Of a stretch of 64,000 bases of DNA, positions 40,332 through 48,074 are shown in pieces; position 1 is the first letter of the stretch, and each line of letters begins with the position of its first letter. Made by a program: the position numbers and the translations under genes. Below the pieces are notes generated by a model. The model searched no databases and was not told the origin of the DNA. It saw only the letters and a list, made by a program, of their open reading frames with translations. The stretch is from VRUE01 sp963697915 (lineage in GTDB: Bacteria; Actinomycetota; Thermoleophilia; Solirubrobacterales; 70-9): positions 1,674,001 to 1,738,000 of the forward strand of contig OY969103.1 in assembly GCA_963697915.1 (NCBI GenBank), written 5' to 3'.

Positions 40332-41076
40332 CGACGGCGCGCCCGGGCGCCACGGCGGCGCTGGGTCGCGTGGCGCTGCTCCGCCTGGCGCTGGGCCGCG
40401 CGCGCGGCGCTCGCCGTCGCGGGCGCATGCTCGCGGTCGCGCCGCGGCCGCAGCTCGCCGGTGAGGCCTCGGCATCGGGCGAGCTGAGTGAGACCGTGCC
40501 GGGCCCTGCCCGGTCCTCGAGATCGAGCGGCGTGCCGATCCCGGGCGGCGAGCGGAAGGAGGAGACGGCCCAGACGCGGACACTCGCCGGTCGCTCGATG
40601 CCGAGGTCGGAGAGGCGCGCGGACCAGCGCAGGGCGCCGGGGGCCTCGCTGCCGAGCGGCCGCGGGCCGGGCAGGTACCTGTCGCCGGCCGTGCTCCAGC
40701 GCTCGCTGGTCCAGAACGAGAGGCCCTGATCGGGGACGACGACGACCTTGACGTCGGCGCCGTCATCGGTGGGGTTGCCGCCGGGAGCGTGGTCGAGGTA
40801 CCAGGTGACGCTCATCTCGGCCGGGATGCAGGCGCTGCCGACCGAGTAGGCGCAGCCGCCCCAGCCGGCCGGCGGCCGCGAGACGATCGCCGTCTCGACC
40901 GAGAGCGTGTCGCCGCCGTCGAGGACGGTGGTCGTGCCCAGGTCGGCGGCGTACGTCGGCATGTCGCCGATCGGGTCGTCGAAGTCGTTCGGGCCCGCGG
41001 CGGCGGCGCCCGGCAGGGCGCAGAGCGCCACGAGGGCGAGCAGCAGGGCGAAGGGACGGGTCGAGGCAGCCACCAC
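40306..41076 (-). CDS. Secreted protein of unknown function, tandem paralogue 1
   Basis: 256 residues. A clear signal peptide (FALLLALVALCALPGAAAA) is followed by a domain starting NDFDDPIGDMPTYAADLGTT, with PPAGWGGC, EMSVTWYLD, RPLGSE, LSDLG and EDRAGPGTV. These blocks recur in the next gene. After about residue 205 the protein becomes Arg/Pro/Ala-rich, unlike the Lys-rich tail of its paralogue; a frame shift there cannot be excluded. Confidence 0.7.
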   Translation of the reverse strand: MVAASTRPFALLLALVALCALPGAAAAGPNDFDDPIGDMPTYAADLGTTTVLDGGDTLSVETAIVSRPPAGWGGCAYSVGSACIPAEMSVTWYLDHAPGGNPTDDGADVKVVVVPDQGLSFWTSERWSTAGDRYLPGPRPLGSEAPGALRWSARLSDLGIERPASVRVWAVSSFRSPPGIGTPLDLEDRAGPGTVSLSSPDAEASPASCGRGATASMRPRRRAPRARPSARRSSATRPSAAVAPGRAVGPPRRACA

Positions 41077-41119
41077 CCTGACAACGGCGGCCGGCCCCTA
41101 CTTTTTTCGTACTACTCGC

Positions 41120-42064
41120 TCAGTCGCACTCGACCACGACTTCGGGCTTGACCACCCACTGGGCGAAGATGCCGACGCCTTCCTGCTGCAGCACCGGCTT
41201 GGTGACCAATTCGCAGCCCGGTGGCGCCGCGGTCGGCGCCGGCGTGTCGGGCGCCTCGACGGCCGGCGGCCCGCAGCGCCGTTTCATCGCTTTCACCGCA
41301 CGCCCCTTGGTCGCCCGCAGGCGGCGCAGCTTGCGCGCCGCCCCTGGCTTCCCCTGTTTCGCCGCGCGGCGCAGCCCGCGCAAGCGCCGCTGCAGGCGGT
41401 TGACCGTGCTCGCCTTGCGCTTGCAGGCGAGGCCCGCGGCGGGGTCGAGGACCGGCGGCGGCCCGGCGATCTCGACCGTCCCGGGCCCGGCCCGGTCTTC
41501 GTAGCTGAGCTGCTGGCCGAGCCCGTTGGAGGACCGGTAGAGCGACACCGCCCAGATCCGCACCGTCGCCGGTCGCGGCACGCCGAGGTCGGAGAGCCGC
41601 AGCGACCAGCGAACGCTGTCGGAGTCTTCGCTGCCCAGCGGCCGCGCCCCGGCGCTGAACTTGCCGGCAGCGGCGTCCCAGCGCGAGCCCTCCCAGGTCG
41701 AGGTGCCCTGCTGGGGAATGACGAGGACCTTGGCGTCGGCGCCGTCGTCGGCGAGGCTGCCGGCGCCCGCCGCGTAGTCGAGGTACCAGGTAACGGTCAT
41801 GTCGGAGGGCATGCAGACGCCGACCACGTAGTGCGAGCAGCCGCCCCAGCCGGCCGGCGGCCGCGGCGTCACCAGGGTGTCGACCGAGATCGCGTCGTCG
41901 TCGCCGACGGTGACCGTGGTCGCGCCGAGGTCGGCGGCGAATTCGAGCGAGTCGCCGACCGGGTCGTCGAAGCTGGCGGTCGTCGCCGCCCCGGCCCCGG
42001 TCGGCAGGCAGCAGAGCAGGGCACAAGCGGCGAGCAGAGCGGTGAGGTGGCGATGGGGCACCAC
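41120..42064 (-). CDS. Secreted protein of unknown function, tandem paralogue 2
   Basis: 314 residues. Signal peptide (LLAACALLCCLPTGAGA), then SFDDPVGDSLEFAADLGATT, RPPAGWGGC, DMTVTWYLDYA, RPLGSED and YEDRAGPGTVEI, aligned block by block with the gene at 40306-41076. The C-terminal part has a basic helix-forming stretch (RLQRRLRGLRRAAKQGK) and a short Cys-containing end. Not recognised as a named family. Confidence 0.75.
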   Translation of the reverse strand: MVPHRHLTALLAACALLCCLPTGAGAATTASFDDPVGDSLEFAADLGATTVTVGDDDAISVDTLVTPRPPAGWGGCSHYVVGVCMPSDMTVTWYLDYAAGAGSLADDGADAKVLVIPQQGTSTWEGSRWDAAAGKFSAGARPLGSEDSDSVRWSLRLSDLGVPRPATVRIWAVSLYRSSNGLGQQLSYEDRAGPGTVEIAGPPPVLDPAAGLACKRKASTVNRLQRRLRGLRRAAKQGKPGAARKLRRLRATKGRAVKAMKRRCGPPAVEAPDTPAPTAAPPGCELVTKPVLQQEGVGIFAQWVVKPEVVVECD

Positions 42065-42107
42065 GCCACGGTAACGCCGATCGGACGAAGTTTCTGCCGT
42101 TTGCTCG

Positions 42108-42827
42108 CTACTCGCCCAGGTCGCGGAGCACGGTCAGCACCGTGCCGACCAGCCACAGCCCCAGCGACCAGGCGGCGAGCGCGAGCCCGCCCCCGACCTG
42201 ACTCAGCCCGCCTTCTTCCAGGCCGTGCAGGGAGCCGATCGCCTGCGCCGGGAAGTAGTCGCCGATGTTGCCGGGCAGCAGTTCCGGCAGGGTCGAGAGG
42301 ACGAAGAAGAAGGCGAAGGCGGCGATGATCGCGCCGACCTGGTTGCGGACGATCGCGCCGACGCCGAGGCCGAAGGCGGCGAGCAGCGAGAAGGAGACGA
42401 CGACGCCGGCGTAGACCGAGGCGATCTCGCCGCCGCCCGGCAGCGAGCCTTCACGCGACTCGAACAGGGGCAGCGCCAGGCCGCCGTTGACGGCGACGTA
42501 GGCGAGTCCGGCGACGATGCCGACGAGGATCACGGAGCCCAGCTTCGCGACCATCACCGGGTAACGGCGCGGCTCGGCGAGGAAGGTCGTGCTGGCGGTG
42601 CCGTGGCGGAACTCGGTGGTGATCGCGAGCACGCCGAGGACGAGCAGCATCAGCATCAGCAGGCCGGTCCCGGTCATGACTTCGCCGATCTCGCCGATCT
42701 CTTCGAGGTTGACGAGGCCGACGTAGAGCCCGGCGAAGAGCGCCTCGACGAGGAGGCCGATGCCGAGCATCACCCAGGTGGTGCGCACCGTGCGCAGCTT
42801 CAGCGCCTCCGAGCGCAGCAGGTTCAC
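42108..42827 (-). CDS. ABC-2-type transporter permease
   Basis: 239 residues, six hydrophobic segments, with TEFRHGTASTTFLAEPRR, a signature loop of ABC-2 permeases such as those of bacitracin/drug exporters. It overlaps the ATPase gene by 4 nt, forming an export pair. Cargo unknown. Confidence 0.85.
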   Translation of the reverse strand: MNLLRSEALKLRTVRTTWVMLGIGLLVEALFAGLYVGLVNLEEIGEIGEVMTGTGLLMLMLLVLGVLAITTEFRHGTASTTFLAEPRRYPVMVAKLGSVILVGIVAGLAYVAVNGGLALPLFESREGSLPGGGEIASVYAGVVVSFSLLAAFGLGVGAIVRNQVGAIIAAFAFFFVLSTLPELLPGNIGDYFPAQAIGSLHGLEEGGLSQVGGGLALAAWSLGLWLVGTVLTVLRDLGE

Positions 42828-43717
42828 TGGGCCGCCTCGCCGGTCAGCTCGAGGAAGCGCTCCTCGAGGCTCGAGCGCTGCGGCGAGAGCTCGTGCAGGG
42901 CGATCCCCAGCTCCAAGGCCAGCTCGCCGATCTCCTCGGCCGAGCGGCCGCGGACCACGAGCGCCGCGGTGCCGTCGCGGGCGACCGTCGCACCGCGCGC
43001 GGTCAGGCCCTCGGCGAGGGCGCCGGGGTCGGCGGCGCGCACCCGCGTCTCGCGCACCTCGGCGCTGGTGAACTCCTCCAACGAGGCCTTGACGACGAGC
43101 TTGCCGTCGCGGATCACGATCAGCTCCTCGGCGGTCTGGGCGATCTCGGCAAGCAGGTGGCTGGAGACCAGCACCGTGCGCCCGCCAGCCGCCTGCTCGC
43201 GGAGCAGGTCGCGCAGCCAGCGCATCCCCTGCGGGTCGAGGCCGTTGGCGGGCTCGTCGAGGATCAGGATGCGGGGCTCGCCGAGCAGCGCCGCGGCCAG
43301 CGCCAGCCGCTGCCGCATCCCCAGCGAGTAGCCCTTGACGCGGCGGTCGGCGGCGCCGGCCAGCTCGACCATCTCCAGCACCTCCTCGACCCGCGAGCGG
43401 GGCAGGCCGGCGGCGGCCGCGAGCACGCGCAGGTGGTTGCGGCCGCTGCGGCTGGGGTGGAAGGCGGTCGCCTCGAGGGCGGCGCCGATCGTGCGCAGCG
43501 GCTCGCTCATCTCGGCAGGCGGCCGGCCCTCGACCAGGGCCTCGCCGGAGCTCGGCCGGACCAGGCCGAGCAGGGCCCGCATCGTCGTCGTCTTGCCGGC
43601 CCCGTTGGGGCCGAGGAAGCCGGTCACGCTGCCGGCCTCGACCGAGAACGAGAGGTCGTCGACGGCTACGGTCTTGCCGTAGCGCTTGCTGAGGCTGCGG
43701 ACCTCGAGCTCAGGCAC
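42824..43717 (-). CDS. ABC transporter ATP-binding protein
   Basis: 297 residues. Walker A GPNGAGKTTT, signature YSLGMRQRL, Walker B ILILDEPANGLDP and switch His in SSHLL are all intact. The roughly 80-residue C-terminal extension is common in DrrA/BcrA-type exporters. It pairs with the overlapping permease. Confidence 0.93.
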   Translation of the reverse strand: MPELEVRSLSKRYGKTVAVDDLSFSVEAGSVTGFLGPNGAGKTTTMRALLGLVRPSSGEALVEGRPPAEMSEPLRTIGAALEATAFHPSRSGRNHLRVLAAAAGLPRSRVEEVLEMVELAGAADRRVKGYSLGMRQRLALAAALLGEPRILILDEPANGLDPQGMRWLRDLLREQAAGGRTVLVSSHLLAEIAQTAEELIVIRDGKLVVKASLEEFTSAEVRETRVRAADPGALAEGLTARGATVARDGTAALVVRGRSAEEIGELALELGIALHELSPQRSSLEERFLELTGEAAQ

Positions 43718-43721
43718 GCGC

Positions 43722-44579
43722 TCAGACGGTGCCCGGCGTCGCCGTCGGCGGCGCGTTGCGCCCGCCTCGGGACTTGACCGCCGACTCCAGCTCCGCCGGG
43801 GTGAAGCCGCCGACCGTCTCGCCGTCGAGCGCGTAGCGGTAGAGGGCGACCCCGAAGATGCCGCTCAGGGCGCTGCTGATCAGGACCGAGATCGCGAAGC
43901 CGATCACGCCGATGACGACCAGCAGAGCGCCGACGAAGCCACTCGTCGCCCAGAGCAGGAAGCCGGCCGCGATCACCAGCATGCTGGGCAGGATGCCGAA
44001 GAGGAAGACGGCGCCGCCGATCGCGATGTTGCCGGTTATCTGCTGGCCCCAGCGCGATTTGAAGAGGCCCGAGGAGCGCTTCAGCGTCTCGAACGGGCCG
44101 GTGCCCTCGAGCGCGATGACCGGCGCCGCGAGGAAGGTGAGCAGCGACCAGCCGACGGCCAGCAGGCGGCTGGCGATCTGGCCGAGGAAGCCCTGGTTCT
44201 CGAGCGCGCTGAGGAGCAGTCCTACCACGGTCGAGACCGCCGCCCAGCCGGCGATCTGCGAGAAGCGGCTGCGCGCCACCGCGATCCCGTCGCCGACCGT
44301 GGCGCGCTCGCCGCGGAAGATCAGGTCGGCGGTGGCGGCGAGGCCGACGCTGAAGAAGGTGCCGATCAGGGCCAGCAGGTAGAAGCCGATCACCGCCAGC
44401 GGGCCGCCGAAGGCGACCCGGCCGTCGTCGATCAGGTAGACGCCGGGCCCGATAACGATCGCCGCCGTGACGACCGTCGCCGCGGCGCCGTAGAGCGGAA
44501 AGCGGACCAGCTCGCGGTTATCCCGCAGCAGCCCCCAGCTTTTCTTCGTCAGTGCCCAGCCACGTCGCATGCGGCCCAT
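43722..44579 (-). CDS. DUF6159-like membrane protein
   Basis: 285 residues from ATG 44579, where TGGAGGAC gives a good ribosome site; a longer ORF is unsupported. MGRMRRGWALTKKSWGLLRD is typical of this family, followed by six membrane segments. Function unknown. It lies between the UbiB-like kinase gene and the ABC pair with gaps of 4-13 nt. Confidence 0.75.
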   Translation of the reverse strand: MGRMRRGWALTKKSWGLLRDNRELVRFPLYGAAATVVTAAIVIGPGVYLIDDGRVAFGGPLAVIGFYLLALIGTFFSVGLAATADLIFRGERATVGDGIAVARSRFSQIAGWAAVSTVVGLLLSALENQGFLGQIASRLLAVGWSLLTFLAAPVIALEGTGPFETLKRSSGLFKSRWGQQITGNIAIGGAVFLFGILPSMLVIAAGFLLWATSGFVGALLVVIGVIGFAISVLISSALSGIFGVALYRYALDGETVGGFTPAELESAVKSRGGRNAPPTATPGTV

Positions 44580-44592
44580 GTGCGTCCTCCAG

Positions 44593-46011
44593 TCAGGTAG
44601 CGCTCGCCAACCCTGGGGTTCTCTCCACGCCTCTTCCCTCGAAGTACTCCCACTCCTGCCGGCCGAGCTCGGTTGCAGGCTCGTCTGCATAGACCCACTC
44701 GCGCATGATCCGGTGCCAGTTGCGTTTCGCCCGCAGCTGGCCGAGCACGGCGACGACGCCGATTTCCATCCGCCGGCCCATCAGCTCCTCGGCCGGCAGC
44801 GACTCGCGCCGCATCAGGTCGTAGTACTCCGAGCGCGGGTCGTTGGTCGACTCGATGATCTTCATCACCCGCCGGGGCGTGATCTCGATCTCGCGGTCCT
44901 CGATGTACCAGCCGCCGACCGCGCGCATGTGTTCCATCAGTCGCTCGGCGTCCATCTTCGACGGCTTCTTGATGAAACCGAGGTCGTGCAGGGCCTGGCG
45001 GAAGGCTTCGGGATCGTTGCGCGAGGCGGCGTCGAAGGCGCGCTGCTCGAGTTCGATCTGCTCGCGGTCGAGCTTCTTGGTCATGCCGAAGTCGAGGAAG
45101 GCGACGCGGCCGTCGGGCATCAGGATGTAGTTGCCCGGGTGAGGGTCGGCGTTGAAGTGCTGCAGGTGGTACAGCGAGCCGTAGTTGCCGCGGAAGACGA
45201 TCTCGCCGAAGCGGCTGCGCTCCTCGTGCGGCAGTTCTTTGACCGCCTCGAAGTCGACTCCCTCGACGAACTCGGTGACGAGCACGCGGCGCCGCGAGAG
45301 GCGGGTGATCACTTCCGGCACGAAGACGAAGGGATGGTCGCGGTAGGCGCGGGCGAAGGAGCGCTGGTTCTGCGCCTCGTACTCGTAGTCGAGCTCCTCC
45401 ATGACCCGCTCGCGGATCTCCTCGGCGATCGCCTTCGCGTCCAGGCCCGGGGCCAGGGCGCGGGCGAGGCGGACGATCGTGCCGGCGTTGCGCAGGTCGG
45501 CGTCGAGCGCCTCGGCGATCCCCGGGTACTGGATCTTGACCGCGACCTTGCGGCCGTCGAGCATCTCGGCGCGGTGCACCTGGCCGATCGAGGCGGCGGC
45601 GAAGGCCTCGGTCTCGAACTCGGCGAAGAGCTCGGAGACGGGTTCGCCCTCGTACTCTTCGAGCAGTACCTTCTCGACCTTCTCCCAGGGCATCGGCGGT
45701 GCCGAGGTGCGCAGTTTGGCGAGCTGCTCCTGGTAGATCTCGCGGTACTCGTCGGGGAGGAATTCGGTGTCGATGAAGGAGGCGAACTGCCCGAGCTTCA
45801 TCGCCGCGCCTTTCATCTGGCCCAGCGCGCCGACCATCTTCATCGCCGTTTCCAGGTGGCGCTGCTCGAGCTTCTCTTTGCTCGCCTCCTCGGAGCGACC
45901 GACGTTGGTCGCTTTCGTGCCCGCGTAACGGGCACCCTGCATGCCTACGATCGAGCCGAGCTTGGCCGAGCGGCGCAGCCTGCCCTTGGGGATCTTGGAG
46001 TCGTCAGCCAT
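44593..46011 (-). CDS. ABC1/AarF (UbiB-like) atypical kinase
   Basis: 472 residues. It has the KxGQ motif in AAMKLGQFASFID, the Ala-rich loop AFAAASIGQVHRA, FNADPHPGNYIL and the metal-binding FLDFGM. UbiB-type proteins support quinone or other isoprenoid-lipid metabolism; no quinone genes are near. Start ATG 46011 (an upstream ATG at 46029 is less family-like). It is the first gene of a minus-strand run of six. Confidence 0.9.
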   Translation of the reverse strand: MADDSKIPKGRLRRSAKLGSIVGMQGARYAGTKATNVGRSEEASKEKLEQRHLETAMKMVGALGQMKGAAMKLGQFASFIDTEFLPDEYREIYQEQLAKLRTSAPPMPWEKVEKVLLEEYEGEPVSELFAEFETEAFAAASIGQVHRAEMLDGRKVAVKIQYPGIAEALDADLRNAGTIVRLARALAPGLDAKAIAEEIRERVMEELDYEYEAQNQRSFARAYRDHPFVFVPEVITRLSRRRVLVTEFVEGVDFEAVKELPHEERSRFGEIVFRGNYGSLYHLQHFNADPHPGNYILMPDGRVAFLDFGMTKKLDREQIELEQRAFDAASRNDPEAFRQALHDLGFIKKPSKMDAERLMEHMRAVGGWYIEDREIEITPRRVMKIIESTNDPRSEYYDLMRRESLPAEELMGRRMEIGVVAVLGQLRAKRNWHRIMREWVYADEPATELGRQEWEYFEGRGVERTPGLASAT

Positions 46012-46069
46012 GGGGCGGAAGCTTGTCACAGGCTCCGTTTTCCCTCTTTCTCTATCCTCTCCCGTCCCG

Positions 46070-46759
46070 ATGGCCCGTTCACGCGAAAAGTTGACCGCCG
46101 CTCCCCGCGCCGACTTCGGCTCGCGCAGCTCGCGCCGACTGCGCGGCGAGGGCCTGGTGCCCGGCGTCGTCTACAGCGGCGGCTCCGAGGCGCGCGCCTT
46201 CCAGGCCGGCGAGCGCGAGATCCGCAACGTCCTCGCGGCCGGCGCCGCGCTCTTCGACCTCGAGGTCGAGGGCGAGAAGGCGGTGCCGGTCGTGGTCAAG
46301 GAGCAGCAGCACCACCCGGTGCGCGGCAACCTGACCCACATCGACCTGCAGGAGGTCAAGCTCGACGAGGCGATCCAGGCCGAGGTCGCGATCGAGCTCG
46401 AGGGAGCCGACACGGCGCCCGGCGTCAAGGGCGGCGGCGTGCTGGAGCACGTCACCCGCGAGATCACCGTCGAAGCGCTGCCCGCCGAGATTCCCGAGCA
46501 GCTGATCGCCGACGTCTCGGCGATGGAGATCAACGACACCCTGGTGCTGTCGGCGATCGCCGCGCCCGAGGGCGTCAAGTTCGTCGCCGACGACCCTGAC
46601 GAGGTCACCCTCGTCACCCTTTCGCCCCCGCGCGTCGAGGAAGAGCCCGAGACCACCGTCGAGGAGGAGACCGAGCTCGTCGGCGAGGAGGGCGAGGCGC
46701 CCGCTGCCGACGAGGGCGGCGGCGACGAGGGCGGCGACTCCGGCGACTCCGGGGAGTAG
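46070..46759 (+). CDS. rplY: 50S ribosomal protein L25 (CTC-type)
   Basis: 229 residues. KLTAAPRADFGSRSSRRLR and VPGVVYSGG start the 5S-rRNA-binding domain; QQHHPVRGNLTHIDLQEV and a second beta domain identify the longer CTC type. The last 35 residues are an acidic Glu/Gly/Asp tail. Its TAG lies between the ribosome site and the CTG start proposed for pth, in the same frame. Near upstream TATCCT is 11 nt before the ATG. Confidence 0.93.
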   Translation: MARSREKLTAAPRADFGSRSSRRLRGEGLVPGVVYSGGSEARAFQAGEREIRNVLAAGAALFDLEVEGEKAVPVVVKEQQHHPVRGNLTHIDLQEVKLDEAIQAEVAIELEGADTAPGVKGGGVLEHVTREITVEALPAEIPEQLIADVSAMEINDTLVLSAIAAPEGVKFVADDPDEVTLVTLSPPRVEEEPETTVEEETELVGEEGEAPAADEGGGDEGGDSGDSGE

Positions 46760-46765
46760 TCCCTG
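46751..46765 (+). promoter_or_regulatory. Ribosome-binding site and CTG start of pth
   Basis: GGGGAG (46751-46756) is followed by the L25 stop TAG (46757-46759), TCC and CTG (46763-46765). Spacing from the purine tract to CTG is 6 nt, which suits initiation there. There is no ATG, GTG or TTG in frame until well past the first catalytic residues. Confidence 0.6.
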
Positions 46766-47356
46766 TCGATCTTCCGCCGCGGGGCCGAGCCGGGCGATCG
46801 GATCCTGATCGTCGGCCTGGGCAACCCCGGGGCCGAGCACGCCGGCAGCCGCCACAACCTCGGCTTCGAGATCGGCGCCGAGCTCTCGCGCCGCTGGGAC
46901 CTGCCGCGGGCGAAGAAGAAGTTCGGCGGCCTGATCGCCGAGGGGCGCGCCGGGGTCGGCGGGCCGAGGGTCGCGATCTTGCTTCCCCAGACCTACATGA
47001 ATGCCTCCGGTGACTCGGTCGGGCCGGCGCGCGGCTCGCTCAAGGTGCCGCTCGACCGCCTCGTCGTCCTCTACGACGAGATCGACCTGCCGTTCGGGGA
47101 GGTGCAGAGCCGGCTCGGGGGCGGCCTCGCCGGTCACAACGGGATGAAGAGCCTCAAACGGGGGCTGGGCAGCGCCGAGTTCTGGCGGGTCAGGGCGGGG
47201 GTGGGGAGGCCCGACTCGACCGACCCCGAGATCGTCTCCGCCTACGTCCTGGGACGCTTCCGCGAGCCGCGCGAGGAGGTCGAGGCGCTGGTCGGCCGCG
47301 CCGCCGACGAGGCCGAGCGGCTGGTCGAGAAACTAGGCTCTGCGGCCGATGAGTGA
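46763..47356 (+). CDS. pth: Peptidyl-tRNA hydrolase, probable CTG start
   Basis: 197 residues if CTG 46763 initiates. The N-terminus would read (M)SIFRRGAEPGDRILIVGLGN, with the catalytic region GLGNPGAEHAGSRHNLGFE, then PQTYMNASG, LYDEIDLPFG and GLAGHNGMKSL. All active-site Asn, His and Asp residues are present. The only ATG in frame (46979) would remove the catalytic His, so that start is wrong. It recycles peptidyl-tRNA; the L25-pth order is conserved in actinobacteria. Confidence 0.9.
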   Translation: MSIFRRGAEPGDRILIVGLGNPGAEHAGSRHNLGFEIGAELSRRWDLPRAKKKFGGLIAEGRAGVGGPRVAILLPQTYMNASGDSVGPARGSLKVPLDRLVVLYDEIDLPFGEVQSRLGGGLAGHNGMKSLKRGLGSAEFWRVRAGVGRPDSTDPEIVSAYVLGRFREPREEVEALVGRAADEAERLVEKLGSAADE

Positions 47357-48074
47357 GGCGAGGACCAGCTACCGGGTCGACGAGGCGGGCGTGGCGCTGC
47401 TGCGCCTCGAGCGGCCCCAGGCGCGCAACGCGATCGACACGCAGATGCTGGTCGAGCTGCTCGAGCACCTCGCGGTCGCTCGCGCCGACGAGGTGGTCCG
47501 CGTCCTCGTCCTCAGCTCCTCCGACCAGATGGGGCTCTCGGCCGGCGCCGACGTCAAGGAGCAGCTCGACGACGAGGGCAAGGTGCGCCGCATGCAGCTC
47601 TTCGCCGACCTCTACGACGGCCTGGTCGCCTTCCCCAAGCCGACGGTCGCCGCCTGCCACGGCGACGTGGTCGGCGGTGGGGCCGAGGTCGCGGTCGCCT
47701 GCGATCTGCGTGTCGGCGGCTCCAACCTGCGCATGCGCTTCCCCGGCGCCGCCCTCGGCGTCCCGGTCGGCCCGGCGCGGCTGGTCACCCTCTGCGGCCT
47801 CGCCGCCGCCAAGTACATGCTGCTCACCTCGCGCACGGTCGGCGCCGACGAGGCGCTGCGCCTCAACCTGGTCAACCGGGTGGCGCCGGCGGCCGGCACC
47901 GAGGAGGCGGCCGTCGAGATGGCGACCACGATCGCCGCATACCCGCCCGAGGCGGTCAGCCGCCTGAAGCGGATGCTGCACGAGTGGGACGACGTCGTCG
48001 GCCGCAGCGCCGCCGAGGGTGTGGGCCAAGTGGAGTGGCAGCGCTCCGGGCCGGGCATGCCCTACGGCGACTGA
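47349..48074 (+). CDS. Enoyl-CoA hydratase/isomerase family protein
   Basis: 241 residues overlapping pth by 8 nt. LSAGADVKEQL and CHGDVVGGGAEVAVACDL form the oxyanion hole and keep the first catalytic Glu (GGGAE). The second Glu is missing, since the expected PE segment reads RFPGAALGVPVG. Activity may therefore differ from a classical hydratase. Its end overlaps the converging GMC gene by 13 nt. Confidence 0.85.
   Translation: MSEARTSYRVDEAGVALLRLERPQARNAIDTQMLVELLEHLAVARADEVVRVLVLSSSDQMGLSAGADVKEQLDDEGKVRRMQLFADLYDGLVAFPKPTVAACHGDVVGGGAEVAVACDLRVGGSNLRMRFPGAALGVPVGPARLVTLCGLAAAKYMLLTSRTVGADEALRLNLVNRVAPAAGTEEAAVEMATTIAAYPPEAVSRLKRMLHEWDDVVGRSAAEGVGQVEWQRSGPGMPYGD

Noticed and set aside
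40306..40470. Frameshift in the C-terminal tail of the first secreted paralogue
   Set aside because: All three frames give Arg/Pro/Ala-rich sequence, and none clearly matches the tail of the second paralogue, so the claim is not supportable.
46979..47356. pth starting at the internal ATG
   Set aside because: That start would remove the glycine loop and catalytic His, which are encoded in frame upstream.
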